The notes under the pieces were generated by a model. That model was not told the DNA's origin and searched no databases. It saw nothing but the letters and a program-made list of their open reading frames with translations. From UBA8516 sp035455245 (lineage in GTDB: Archaea; Thermoproteota; Nitrososphaeria; Nitrososphaerales; Nitrosopumilaceae), in NCBI GenBank assembly GCA_035455245.1, contig DATIFN010000025.1:1-64000 (forward strand): a stretch of 64,000 bases of DNA. The letters are read 5' to 3'. Below, piece by piece: positions 7,804 to 17,003 of the stretch (its first letter is position 1; each line of letters opens with the position of its first letter). A program made the position numbers and the translations under genes.

Positions 7804-8424
7804 TCATTTTTTATTTAATAGAATTTTTACTGGTTTCCAGCTAGCTCGCACAAATTGTGGAGTACCTTTGTTAGTAAGTATCCAATTTTTAACAAACTGC
7901 ATAGTTTTAGAGTCGGATGGGTAACCGCTTCCAACATCATATTTTTTTCTGAGTTTTTCTATTTCTCTGTCACGATTGACCTTTGCAATAATTGATGCTG
8001 CAGAAACTACAGCGAATTTACTATCCGCATGATGTCTAGAGTAGATTCTCCCACTCTGTGCCAATCTGGAAATCTTTTTTCCAAAACGAATTGGATTTAC
8101 ATCACATGAATCAACATAGGAAGAATCCGGTTTTAGTTTGGAGATTACCTTGGCCATGTATTGTGCTTCCAAGTGGTTTAACTCATTTTTTCTTACACTT
8201 TGATCTATTAATTTGGGAGAGATTTTTACAACGTAATAGTCATCCACCAAATCAATAATTTTTTTATATAGATTTTCCCGTCTAGATGGACTAAGTTGTT
8301 TTGAATCACGCACTCCAATTTCAGACAGATGTTTGATCCTTGACCGTTCAATTGATATTCCTGCTATAACAAGAGGTCCAAGTACAGATCCCCGACCTGC
8401 ATCATCTACACCACAAACTGTCAT
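7804..8424 (-). CDS. rnhB: Ribonuclease HII
   Basis: This nuclease cleaves RNA in RNA-DNA hybrids and removes single ribonucleotides. The N-terminal active-site block is VDDAGRGSVLGPLV (the archaeal form of D-E-A-G-R-G; here the second acidic residue is Asp). It is followed by YVDSCD, with a further catalytic Asp, and KFAVVSAASIIAKVNRD. Length (206) is normal. The gene is convergent with fibrillarin (4 bases apart) and divergent from trm1 with a 75-base promoter region. Confidence 0.94.
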   Translation of the reverse strand: MTVCGVDDAGRGSVLGPLVIAGISIERSRIKHLSEIGVRDSKQLSPSRRENLYKKIIDLVDDYYVVKISPKLIDQSVRKNELNHLEAQYMAKVISKLKPDSSYVDSCDVNPIRFGKKISRLAQSGRIYSRHHADSKFAVVSAASIIAKVNRDREIEKLRKKYDVGSGYPSDSKTMQFVKNWILTNKGTPQFVRASWKPVKILLNKK

Positions 8425-8463
8425 TTTGTTTTTGCAACATTAGATGTATTAAATCGTTTTAGA

Positions 8464-8478
8464 CATACTAATAATAGA
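8464..8478 (+). promoter_or_regulatory. Probable TATA region of trm1
   Basis: The AT-rich element ATACTAATAATAG is centred about 29 bases before ATG 8500, the spacing expected for a leaderless archaeal transcript. It supports 8500 rather than the in-frame TTG at 8485 as the start of trm1. Confidence 0.4.
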
Positions 8479-8499
8479 ATAAAATTGCAAATCGATCAA

Positions 8500-9633
8500 A
8501 TGCAGAATATAGTAGAGTTAGTAGAAGGAAATACCAAACTTTTGGTCCCAAAAGAGTCCCTTGAGACAAATGCACCTCCAATGCAACCTGCATTTTTTAA
8601 CCCAAGGGCAAAACTGAGCAGAGATTTCTCCATAGTAGCGTATTCAGCATTTATCCAAAACTTCAAGGGACCTAAAACTTTCCTTGATTGTCTTTCTGGA
8701 ATAGGAGCCCGCAGTATACGTGTGGCAAATGAATTAAAAATGATGGAAAGGGTTTTCATCAATGATGTAAATCCATCAGCCATTGAGCTCGCTAAAAATT
8801 CTGCATTATTAAATAATACTGACAAGTGTGAATTTTCAGAAAATGAAGCGTGTAGGTTTCTAAGCCTACACTCAAAAAAAGAAAATCGTGGAGCAATAGT
8901 AGATATCGATCCATTTGGTTCACCATCAAGATACTTTGATTGTGGAATACGTGCCACTTCTCATGGTGGCCTTCTTTCAGTCACCGCTACAGATCTCCCA
9001 GTGTTACATGGGTTATACAATGATGCGTGTCAAAGAAGATACTATGGCATTCCTGCAAGAACAGAATACGGAAATGAAATTGCATTAAGATTGATTCTTG
9101 GTTGTCTCCATCTAGTGGCCGGAAGACTCGATGTCAAGATAATTCCGTTATTTGTACAAAACAACATGCATTACTACAGAGCTTATGTTAAAATTCTTGT
9201 AAAGACAGATTCTGAAGACAAAATGGGATACATCATTCATTGTAAAGCATGTGGTCATAGAAAAGTTCAGAAAGAAAAAAGTAATTCTTGTGAAATTTGC
9301 AAAGCAAAGGCCGAGTCAGCCGGCCCACTTTGGATAGGTGAGATGTTTGATAAAATATTTGTAGATGAAATGTTATTAGAACAAACAAAGTTTACAATAG
9401 ACAAGTCTTGTGAGAAAACTTTGTTAAAATGTCAAAAGGAAATAGGTATGCCACCTTCTTTTTTTACACTTGATGAGATTGCAAGAAGGATGAGAGATGC
9501 CCCAAAATCATTAGAAAAAACAATTGAAAAACTTCAAAAATCCGGATTCGATGCATCACCTACAAGCCTGAATTCATCTGGATTTAAGGCAAGTGCCAGA
9601 ATAGACGAGGTTATGCAGTTGTTAAAAATCTAA
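8500..9633 (+). CDS. trm1: tRNA (guanine26-N2/N2)-dimethyltransferase Trm1
   Basis: Trm1 methylates G26 of tRNA using SAM. Seen here are FNPRAKLSRDFSI, the SAM loop FLDCLSGIGARSIRVANE, the catalytic-type motif DIDPFGSPSRYFD, and ATDLPVLHG. A Cys4 zinc ribbon (CKACGH…CEICKAK) lies near residues 245-272, followed by the Trm1 C-terminal domain. The length (377) is normal. ATG 8500 fits the TATA spacing; a TTG at 8485 would add five residues. The last four bases overlap the convergent rlmE end. Confidence 0.94.
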   Translation: MQNIVELVEGNTKLLVPKESLETNAPPMQPAFFNPRAKLSRDFSIVAYSAFIQNFKGPKTFLDCLSGIGARSIRVANELKMMERVFINDVNPSAIELAKNSALLNNTDKCEFSENEACRFLSLHSKKENRGAIVDIDPFGSPSRYFDCGIRATSHGGLLSVTATDLPVLHGLYNDACQRRYYGIPARTEYGNEIALRLILGCLHLVAGRLDVKIIPLFVQNNMHYYRAYVKILVKTDSEDKMGYIIHCKACGHRKVQKEKSNSCEICKAKAESAGPLWIGEMFDKIFVDEMLLEQTKFTIDKSCEKTLLKCQKEIGMPPSFFTLDEIARRMRDAPKSLEKTIEKLQKSGFDASPTSLNSSGFKASARIDEVMQLLKI

Positions 9634-10223
9634 GGGTTGTAACCAAGGCAGATATAGTAAAGTTCACTGCTTGTCTTTCTGCTTGCTTTTGGTTTTCTTA
9701 TCTGAACTTTTGTGAATTTCTTTTTTATAAAGTCTCTAAACTCATTCGAGTACTCACCATCAAATACTTTGAACAAAGCATTTCCTTTGTACGCTAGAAC
9801 ATGATCAACTATTTTTGATGCCGTATAGTTTAGTGCTATTTGCTTTGCATGATCAATTGCCCAAGTACCACTTACTTGTGGAGAAAGATCACAAATCACA
9901 GCGTTTACTTTTCTTCCAAAATGATCAAAAATCAATTCTACAATTGATTCATCTTCAATATCTCCTCTTATGATATGTGCATTTGGAATTTCTTCAACGT
10001 AGGAGGTATCGATTCCCATAACTTTTCCTTTGTTTCCTGCAAGTTCTAGTGCCACCTGTGTCCAACCACCTGGGGAACATCCAAGATCTAAAACATAAAA
10101 TCCCGGACCAATTATTCGATATGATTGGTTAAGTTCTTTTAATTTGTATGAAGCTCTACTTCTATAGCCTTCTTTGTGTGCGAGTTTTCTGTAAAAATCT
10201 CGTCTGGCATCGATTAATTTCAT
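9630..10223 (-). CDS. rlmE: 23S rRNA 2'-O-methyltransferase RlmE/FtsJ family
   Basis: This is a Rossmann-fold SAM methyltransferase acting on a uridine of the large-subunit rRNA A-loop. It shows YRSRASYKLKEL (first catalytic Lys), the SAM motif VLDLGCSPGGWTQVALE, VICDLSPQVSGTW (Asp), ALFKVFDG (Lys) and SSELYYICLGY (Glu). The K-D-K-E tetrad is therefore complete. Its ATG overlaps the stop of the TFE-beta gene by four bases (ATGA), so the two are coupled. Confidence 0.93.
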   Translation of the reverse strand: MKLIDARRDFYRKLAHKEGYRSRASYKLKELNQSYRIIGPGFYVLDLGCSPGGWTQVALELAGNKGKVMGIDTSYVEEIPNAHIIRGDIEDESIVELIFDHFGRKVNAVICDLSPQVSGTWAIDHAKQIALNYTASKIVDHVLAYKGNALFKVFDGEYSNEFRDFIKKKFTKVQIRKPKASRKTSSELYYICLGYNP

Positions 10224-10801
10224 TTCTTTATTTTTTTATTGGCAAGTTCGGTTATGACCCACTGTTCAATCAGTGGACAAGTTCTTGGACTAACTTCGCC
10301 ATCAATTGTACATTTTTGTTCCACTGGACAGATTAAACAAGGTGCAGCTTCAATTGTTTGTGTACTTACAGGCATTTTTGAAATTTTTAGTTTGTAAGTC
10401 CATCTGCCATTTTCCAAAATCTTCTCACGTTTTACTATATTACGTCGTTCAAGTTTAATGGCGAGTCTAGAACCATCCCTACTTGTGAGCTTTAGCTTCT
10501 TCCATAACTCGCTCTGGAGCATGCCATCTTCTCCTCGTTCTGCAACAATATTACAAACTCGGGTTGTGAGTTTTTCCATGTCAAGTCCTTCGATCTGAAA
10601 GTTTTCAATTTCGGTTTCGTCAAATTCTTCTTCAAACTCTTCTTCAGCCTTCTTTTTGGAGAATGGTTTTTTTACAATGGGGAGGATTTTCTCTACTCCC
10701 TTTTTCTTTACAGCTGCAGGTGTTTTTTGTACAACCTTTTTCTTTTCAACTGATTTTACCGGTTCCTTTTTTAACGGTTTTTTATCTTTCTTTTTAGCCA
10801 T
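10220..10801 (-). CDS. Transcription initiation factor TFE subunit beta (hRPC39-like, Fe-S)
   Basis: TFE-beta partners TFE-alpha in opening promoters for archaeal RNA polymerase; it is the counterpart of eukaryotic RPC39/RPC34. Three parts are visible: a Lys-rich tail (residues 1-50) followed by an acidic patch (53-64), a winged-helix domain (about 72-140), and a C-terminal 4Cys motif (Cys155, 158, 164, 175) with CPVEQKC…SPRTCPLIEQW. The latter matches the cubane Fe-S site of RPC39/TFE-beta proteins. The long Lys-rich N-terminus is unusual compared with crenarchaeal TFE-beta. It is the first gene of a pair with rlmE. Confidence 0.85.
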   Translation of the reverse strand: MAKKKDKKPLKKEPVKSVEKKKVVQKTPAAVKKKGVEKILPIVKKPFSKKKAEEEFEEEFDETEIENFQIEGLDMEKLTTRVCNIVAERGEDGMLQSELWKKLKLTSRDGSRLAIKLERRNIVKREKILENGRWTYKLKISKMPVSTQTIEAAPCLICPVEQKCTIDGEVSPRTCPLIEQWVITELANKKIKK

Positions 10802-10864
10802 AGTTATCCCTCAACACTAGATTCTAAATACGTCCTCAAAGTAATATATAACATAGCATTTGGT

Positions 10865-11365
10865 TTATTGAACTCTGAATTTAGCAGTTGTTGAAATAGT
10901 TTGTTTGTAGTCAATGTCATTCATTTCAACCACCATTTCATATTCTCCTACTTTATCAATTTTTTCAGAAAAAGTATCACCAATTGGAAGCGCCAAATTG
11001 TTTGTAGCAAAACACTGCGAGAAAAATCCATTTTGTGATACTACTTGTTTTGGTGAGGATTGTGTATCATAAATTGTAATATACAGATCACCACAGTCAA
11101 AATCAGACTTATTGACTACGACCTTAATGTCGATAGATGCAGAAACAGAATATTGACTTAACAAGCCTTGAATTTTGAGGTCTTCGATTCCAGGCTGCGT
11201 TGGTATTAAAATACCTTCAAACGGCCACATGTTTAGATCCCTATTGGGTTGTGCTAAAACACCAGATAACACAAAAGTACCAAAAGCAGTGCCCATTATA
11301 ACTGGAAAAAGAAAAACAAGCAAAGCTGTTTTTTGCACTGCCATTTTGTTATGTAACAATCTCAT
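10865..11365 (-). CDS. Exported/membrane-anchored hypothetical protein
   Basis: The protein has 166 residues. An N-terminal hydrophobic segment (about residues 12-36, ALLVFLFPVIMGTAF…) acts as signal peptide or anchor. The rest is a beta-rich extracellular domain with two Cys (in FDCGDLY and SQCFATN) that could form a disulfide. The sequence SAKFRV-type ending (TTAKFRVQ) and GEYEMVVEM suggest an Ig-like fold. ATG 11365 is used; an internal ATG at 11344 would also leave the signal intact. Divergent from the OLD-type ATPase gene. No named family. Confidence 0.7.
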   Translation of the reverse strand: MRLLHNKMAVQKTALLVFLFPVIMGTAFGTFVLSGVLAQPNRDLNMWPFEGILIPTQPGIEDLKIQGLLSQYSVSASIDIKVVVNKSDFDCGDLYITIYDTQSSPKQVVSQNGFFSQCFATNNLALPIGDTFSEKIDKVGEYEMVVEMNDIDYKQTISTTAKFRVQ

Positions 11366-11457
11366 TCCTTTATATCTATTTAGTCAAAAAATCGTTTTAT
11401 TCTTGGAGATGAATTTGTCGAATAAGTTAAATCGAGGACAACCAATTAGCCCGCTAG

Positions 11458-13539
11458 ATGCGACTTAGGAAATTCAGAGTCCGTGCTTTTAGATGTATTC
11501 ATGATTCTGGTGAGATCAAAGTCGGAGATTTGGCTTCCTTTATTGGTAGAAATGAAAGTGGAAAAACCACAATACTTGAAGCTCTTACTCTGCTTAACAA
11601 AGATACAAAGCTATCTGAACTTGATTTGTGCGACGAAATGTCAGAAGAGCTGAAATCTGAAATGACGATGGTGGAAGGCGAGTTTGAACTTGGGGAAAAA
11701 GAAATAAGATTAATTCAGGAAAAATTTCCAAATTTAGTTGATATTAAAAAAATTAGACTCTATCGCACACAAAAAAATCCTAAAGTACAATATGATTTTG
11801 GTAATGTAAAGATTAGTGAAGAAGCAAATAGGAGAATGAATTCATGGGAAAACTTTGTAGAAAAAGTCCAGAATTTCATATCATCAATCCCAAATTCTCT
11901 GCGAATAAAACTAGATACAAAATTCATAGAAGGACCTGCCCCAAGGACAAGGGATATTTTTAACAACATGATGGCTGAATTTAACAACCAAATTTACTTG
12001 CTCGCGTCCCATGAAAAACAGATAATTTCTGATTGGGAAAAAATTTATCGTGATCTTGACCATACGTTTGATAGTCTCCTTATTGGAACTAGCGAACGTT
12101 CCGCTCTAGAAAATTTTGTCGAGGAAAAAATACACCCAAGATTCGTCTATTTTTCAGATTATAAGAAAATTTTAGGAAATATTGACCTTGATGAATATTT
12201 GAAAGAATCTAAAGGTATAAGACCAAGAGGATTAGAGTTTGTTGAAGAGTTTGACAAGGCTGAAACTGTCAATAATTTATTCTATTTGGCAGAGTTGGAC
12301 CCTGACAAACTTGAGGAGGTCCACAGTAGCCCATCAAGATTGATAAAACTTTTGCATACTGCAAGCAGGAAATTAACAGATAAACTCAATCCAGCCTGGA
12401 AAGGTGATCCAATTCATGTTGAATTGAGATTCAATCCTGGAAACATCCTTAGCGTTGTGATTTCTGATGTTCACAGAGACGGCACTATCACAAACACAGG
12501 TCTTTTGAATCGAAGAGCTGAGGGATTCAAATGGACATTTTCTTTTATAGTAAACTTTGCAGCAGAGACACAAAGAGCGGAATTAAAAGAAGCAATTTTG
12601 CTTTTGGATGAACCTGCAAGAAACTTGCACCCAACACAACAACGAGGAATTTCAGATTTATTAAAAAATCTTGCTGGTTCTAATCAAATTCTGTACGCTA
12701 CGCATTCGCCATTTATGATATTTGATTATACTCCAGGGAACCTGCTAGTTGTAGAGCTTGATAAACGAAAACACCTCAGTCACATCTATTACGATTACTG
12801 GAACGCAGATGATGCTACACTAGTCCCAATACTTTATGGTCTTTCCAGAGGCCTTGTCGAATCGATTCCAGATCGAGAAATAGGTGTTAATTCAAGACCA
12901 GTAATCATTGTAGAAACAATGGCTGATTCAATATATCTAAACGCCTTTGACAAATTCCTAAAGGACCCTAACCTTTCGATGAATCCCCTTAATATCGTTC
13001 CAGCATATAACAAGAATTCCGTTCTGCCTCTTTCAATTTTTTATAAGAACCATGGTTACAACACATTTGTCCTTCTTGAAAATACAGAATTGTCACACCA
13101 AATTTCAGCACAGCTTCAGGCAAATGGTTTTAAATCCATACAAATAATATTTTTCGAATTTGGCGGACAACCAAAACAAGCTATGGAAGATTTCATTGTT
13201 GTTGATGATTACCTATATGCTGTAAACCAAACCTATGAAATTAAGTTAAGAAAAGAAGGATTCCGTAATTTGACGCGTGATGACATAGCTGCAAAAGGAA
13301 GAAAGAGCATTTTAGACAACCTAAATGAGATCTGGAAAGATCATCAACACTTGGGATGGGATAAATTTGAGCCCGAAGAGATTTGCAGATACATATCCCA
13401 AAAAATTGCTTCAAACGAGGCAGATTTCTTATCTGATAAGACAAAAGATCAGTTCAGAGCAATATTCCGATTGATTGCAGAAAGAATAAGACAGAATCAA
13501 AATATAGTATCTGAGACAACCCTTAGTAGTTTAAAATAA
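11458..13539 (+). CDS. OLD-family-like ABC ATPase with degenerate TOPRIM region
   Basis: The N-terminal half is an SMC/RecF-type ATPase: FRVRAFRCI, Walker A GRNESGKT (30-37), a signature-like RRAEGFKWTFSF (near 350), Walker B/D-loop ILLLDEPARNLHP (near 382) and switch His in YATHSPFMI (near 417). This order is that of OLD (overcoming lysogenisation defect) nucleases. After it, VIIVETMAD (near 480) resembles the first TOPRIM acidic motif, but the position of the DxD metal site reads LLENTE (near 535), so nuclease activity is doubtful. OLD proteins act in DNA repair or phage defence. The gene stands alone: no GajB-like helicase or toxin partner is adjacent. Length is 693. Confidence 0.82.
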   Translation: MRLRKFRVRAFRCIHDSGEIKVGDLASFIGRNESGKTTILEALTLLNKDTKLSELDLCDEMSEELKSEMTMVEGEFELGEKEIRLIQEKFPNLVDIKKIRLYRTQKNPKVQYDFGNVKISEEANRRMNSWENFVEKVQNFISSIPNSLRIKLDTKFIEGPAPRTRDIFNNMMAEFNNQIYLLASHEKQIISDWEKIYRDLDHTFDSLLIGTSERSALENFVEEKIHPRFVYFSDYKKILGNIDLDEYLKESKGIRPRGLEFVEEFDKAETVNNLFYLAELDPDKLEEVHSSPSRLIKLLHTASRKLTDKLNPAWKGDPIHVELRFNPGNILSVVISDVHRDGTITNTGLLNRRAEGFKWTFSFIVNFAAETQRAELKEAILLLDEPARNLHPTQQRGISDLLKNLAGSNQILYATHSPFMIFDYTPGNLLVVELDKRKHLSHIYYDYWNADDATLVPILYGLSRGLVESIPDREIGVNSRPVIIVETMADSIYLNAFDKFLKDPNLSMNPLNIVPAYNKNSVLPLSIFYKNHGYNTFVLLENTELSHQISAQLQANGFKSIQIIFFEFGGQPKQAMEDFIVVDDYLYAVNQTYEIKLRKEGFRNLTRDDIAAKGRKSILDNLNEIWKDHQHLGWDKFEPEEICRYISQKIASNEADFLSDKTKDQFRAIFRLIAERIRQNQNIVSETTLSSLK

Positions 13540-13668
13540 ATCCAAATTTCGAAAAAATACCAGAATTAGTACTTTACTACTAATTGATACTACTCAAAAA
13601 ACAGCAATAATGAAAATTTGTATGAAATATACTTAAGATTTAATTTGGAGAACGGTTTTGTTTTGCTA

Positions 13669-15798
13669 TTGAAGGATAGAATCGTTAGAGGTGTGCTTCT
13701 TGCGGTATTGCTTGTTTCGGCTTCTTTTTTTACGTTTAGCGTTCCACAAATCACCGCTGAAGGCGAATTAGTAACAGTAACAGCTACAAATCATGATCAA
13801 GTTACAGTAGTAGAATACAAAAATAATGAAGGAAATATTTTCGAAATATCTTCAATAGTTTTGAAAGTCGATGATGGTGGAATTTTCAAGTCATTTAAAA
13901 CCGAGAAAGGTTGGATTGGTAAAAAGACAGATTCAGATACCATAACGTTTACTTCTACCACACCAATCAAACCAGGTCAAAGTGTTAAATTTGGAGTTAA
14001 AATCGACAAACCCAATCCAGTTTTTTCGTGGAAGGCTTTTGACAACGTAGGTGAAGAAATCGGTTCTGGTGCAAAAATTACAACTGGAACTCAGGGTGAA
14101 ATAAAAGGCGAACCCGTAACTACACCAACCGGACCGGGAGGCATAACTGACAGCTCTACCTTTAAGATTATTCCTGATACCCCACATGTTGGTTCCACTT
14201 TACGAATAATTGGTGAGAGCTTTGTTCCAAACCAAAACCTAGATTTTTACATAAATGATTTAAAAATTGATTCTTTTGTAACTAATGGAGACGGAAAATT
14301 CATTTTAAGTACAAAGATTCCTGAGAACCAACTATCTGAAAGAGCAGATTTCATAATCAAAGATCAAAGCGGCAATCAAAAATCAGTAAGTTTGAGAATA
14401 CAAGGAGTATCAACTAGACCCACTGAGGGTGTCATTGCCTTAACGGTAAATACAGATTCTGTGTATCACCGAGGGGACGACAAAACTATTTCAGGCACAG
14501 CGGTGCCAGGTAGCACTTTAACTATTACGATTTCAGATTCGAGTGGTCAAGTCCTTACAACATATACAGTAAAAGCGGACGGTTCTGGCAATTATTCTAC
14601 ACAACATCGAGTCGCCTCAGATGCTCCATTTGGAGAATATAATTTAACTATCACAGATGGAAAAGACACTGTTGTTCACAAATATGTTATTGAGACCACT
14701 CAGAAGATCAATCTAGTGGCATTAAGGGAGAGATACGAACCAGGTGATACAGTAACAATCAATGGAACCGTCATAGCAAATAAAGAAATTGAATTAACGA
14801 TACGTAATCCAGTTGGCACGGAAATTCTTTCACAAAACTTACCCATAGGAGCCAATGGAACACTGACTTTTAATTATCATTTGGAAAAATCAGATAGGGA
14901 AGGAACTTATGTATTGTTTGCCGCCCAAGGAGAAGAATCTGCTACAGTGCTGTTTGGTGTAGGCCAATTTCCATCGCAACCACTGATAGCAACTATGGAT
15001 TCACTAAACTACAAAACATCGGATAAACCCAAGATCAATATAATAGGGACCCCATCAGCAACAATCAATTTACTCGTAATTGATCCATCTGACAAACAGA
15101 AATTTGCGGATAGTTTTTCATTAGGAGCTGATGGATATCACACATATTCCTTTAATTTAACGGGTTATACAACCGGCATTTACACAGCAGTAGTAAGTAG
15201 AGGAAATGTGCATGTTGAAAACCAATTTTCCGTTGGTTTACAGACTAGTACAGGAAAGGTGACTCTAAGAACTCTACAAGAAACCTATCATCCTGGTGAT
15301 CCCATCTTATTGATTGGCGATTCTAATCCTAGTGTAGTTGTTACAGTAAGCCTGAGTGACCCTAATGGCACCAAGATAAAAACTCAAGAATTATTTACTG
15401 ATAAAAAAGGCGTATTTTCATCATCAATTTTCAGGATTCCATCTAATGCTCAAAATGGAGTCTGGAAGATAGAAGTAGGTAGTGGAATAAATCATGCAAG
15501 TAAGGACCTAATTGTAAGGCAAAGTGGCGAGGAAGGGATTACAATCAACCTAGACAAAAGCAGCTACAAGAGAGATGACATCATTCAAATCGAAGGAGTC
15601 GGAGTACTCAGAGGTCATACAATAATAATTAAGATTTTAAAAGATCAAACAGAAATTCAAAAGCTTAGTATCGTATCTACCGGAATTGGAAGCTATGGTA
15701 CAATTTGGAGAGTACCAATGGACATGGAACGTGGAACGTATACAATCAAAGTGATCGATGATGTAAAGGTTGCAGAAAAAACTTTTACAGTCGAATGA
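13669..15798 (+). CDS. Large secreted protein with tandem Ig/macroglobulin-like domains
   Basis: The frame is open from 13618, but the signal peptide begins at KDRIVRGVLLAVLLV, so TTG 13669 (or 13663) is the likely start; a TATA-like TATACTTAA near 13628 agrees with that. After cleavage (near ITAEG) come about six to seven beta-sandwich repeats of around 90 residues, each opening with a phrase like 'YxxGDxVxIxG' (YEPGDTVTINGT, YHPGDPILLIGD, YKRDDIIQIEG, YHRGDDKTISGT). This is typical of archaeal surface proteins with MG2/Ig-like adhesive modules. There is no C-terminal membrane anchor, so it is probably released or bound to the S-layer. Role inferred as cell-surface structure. Confidence 0.72.
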   Translation: MKDRIVRGVLLAVLLVSASFFTFSVPQITAEGELVTVTATNHDQVTVVEYKNNEGNIFEISSIVLKVDDGGIFKSFKTEKGWIGKKTDSDTITFTSTTPIKPGQSVKFGVKIDKPNPVFSWKAFDNVGEEIGSGAKITTGTQGEIKGEPVTTPTGPGGITDSSTFKIIPDTPHVGSTLRIIGESFVPNQNLDFYINDLKIDSFVTNGDGKFILSTKIPENQLSERADFIIKDQSGNQKSVSLRIQGVSTRPTEGVIALTVNTDSVYHRGDDKTISGTAVPGSTLTITISDSSGQVLTTYTVKADGSGNYSTQHRVASDAPFGEYNLTITDGKDTVVHKYVIETTQKINLVALRERYEPGDTVTINGTVIANKEIELTIRNPVGTEILSQNLPIGANGTLTFNYHLEKSDREGTYVLFAAQGEESATVLFGVGQFPSQPLIATMDSLNYKTSDKPKINIIGTPSATINLLVIDPSDKQKFADSFSLGADGYHTYSFNLTGYTTGIYTAVVSRGNVHVENQFSVGLQTSTGKVTLRTLQETYHPGDPILLIGDSNPSVVVTVSLSDPNGTKIKTQELFTDKKGVFSSSIFRIPSNAQNGVWKIEVGSGINHASKDLIVRQSGEEGITINLDKSSYKRDDIIQIEGVGVLRGHTIIIKILKDQTEIQKLSIVSTGIGSYGTIWRVPMDMERGTYTIKVIDDVKVAEKTFTVE

Positions 15799-15861
15799 CC
15801 GGTTAATAGATCCTAAGATTACATCAAAACACTTATTATTTGAGCATGAAAAATTTGATTT

Positions 15862-16161
15862 ATGACGAACATAAGTCAACTAAACAAGCCCCAGAATAGA
15901 CTTGAACCAGTAGAAGGTACTATCGAAACCATTAGTGAACCAAGATCGGTCAACCTCAAAACAGGAGGACAGGCACAGGTTGCCGATGCAATTCTGAAAG
16001 ATGAAACTGGCCAGATCAAGCTAACATTATGGGACGCTCAGATAAAGATGGTAAAACCAGGTTCTAAAGTAAGAATAGAAAACGGATACATTACAAGCTT
16101 CAAAGGAGAAAATTCCCTAAATGTGGGAAAATATGGCAAGTTAAATGTAATCGAATTTTAA
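15862..16161 (+). CDS. Single OB-fold nucleic-acid-binding protein (SSB/SOSS-B-like)
   Basis: This 99-residue protein consists almost entirely of one OB fold: VEGTIETISEPRSVNL, VADAILKDETGQIKLTLWDAQI, VKPGSKVRIENGYITSFKGENSLNVGKYGKL. These match the core of archaeal RPA/SSB and SOSS-B (hSSB1-like) proteins, including the D-E-T-G-x-I-x-L-x-L-W strand. There is no C-terminal acidic tail or zinc finger. Likely role: binding ssDNA or RNA. It stands alone between a secreted protein and the convergent PAC2 gene. Confidence 0.82.
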   Translation: MTNISQLNKPQNRLEPVEGTIETISEPRSVNLKTGGQAQVADAILKDETGQIKLTLWDAQIKMVKPGSKVRIENGYITSFKGENSLNVGKYGKLNVIEF

Positions 16162-16181
16162 ACTTTAATTCTTTTTCTAAT

Positions 16182-16958
16182 TTAGCTAATATAACCAAGT
16201 TTTTTGTCTTGAGGCGGCATTGGTAATTGTTCCGTAGGCTGACGTTGTTCCATTTGTTCTTCGACTGTTTTGATTAATTGATCTGTGTCTTGTGCCTTTT
16301 TTATAAGGTTAGTCATATCTAATTTTAATCCCATAATTTTTGAAAGAATTTCAATAACTGCTTTTGATGCTTTTGCGTCAACAACATAACCTGATGTTTC
16401 TCCAAGCAAGCAAACTCCTGTGATTCCTTTAGTTTTGCCCGCACCGATAACCAATCCATTCATACCAGTAATACTTCCCCCATTCATTGTTAAGATTCCT
16501 TGTTTTGAAAATTCTTTTACTATTTGCAACGAAGTACTTGTTCCATAGACTTTGGGATTTTTTGAAAAAGTCCCAGTGATATAGGCTGCAAGGGTGTAGA
16601 TGTTTTTTACACCAAGTTTTTCGCATAGTCCTATGATTTCTTCTGCCATTGCATATTCACTTTCGGGAGTAACTGGTTGCGCATCTCCAGTCAGCAATAT
16701 AATGTCGTTTGGTTTGTTTTTACAATAATACAATGTATTTTTCATTAAATCTATCGTACCATCAGCTTGCACAGAGACTTGTGGAGGAAATGATGAGGAA
16801 AATATTTTTGCAAATTGTATTCCTTTTAGTTCCTCTATCAGATAATCAACTGCTATTTTGCCAATATATCCACTCCCCGGAAGACCACAAATAAGATGAG
16901 GGTTTTTTAGTTCTGGTATTTTTGAAATTTCAATAATAATTTTTGATTTAGACGACAT
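16182..16958 (-). CDS. PAC2-family proteasome assembly chaperone-like protein
   Basis: The 258-residue protein shows the PAC2/PbaA-PbaB pattern: LICGLPGSGYIGKIAVDYLIEEL at the N-terminus, DIILLTGDAQPVTPESEYAMAEEI, IYTLAAYITG, NGGSITGMNGLVIGAG and CLLGETSGYVVDAKASKAVIEIL. A Gln/Pro-rich linker leads to a short C-terminal LGYIS, near in form to the HbYX tails by which such chaperones or activators dock on the 20S proteasome, although the Tyr is not exactly at the penultimate position. Function in 20S assembly is inferred from family only. Confidence 0.85.
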   Translation of the reverse strand: MSSKSKIIIEISKIPELKNPHLICGLPGSGYIGKIAVDYLIEELKGIQFAKIFSSSFPPQVSVQADGTIDLMKNTLYYCKNKPNDIILLTGDAQPVTPESEYAMAEEIIGLCEKLGVKNIYTLAAYITGTFSKNPKVYGTSTSLQIVKEFSKQGILTMNGGSITGMNGLVIGAGKTKGITGVCLLGETSGYVVDAKASKAVIEILSKIMGLKLDMTNLIKKAQDTDQLIKTVEEQMEQRQPTEQLPMPPQDKKLGYIS

Positions 16959-17003
16959 GGGTTTCTAAGCATACATATTCCATATTAATGAAGCGTAGAA
17001 TTT

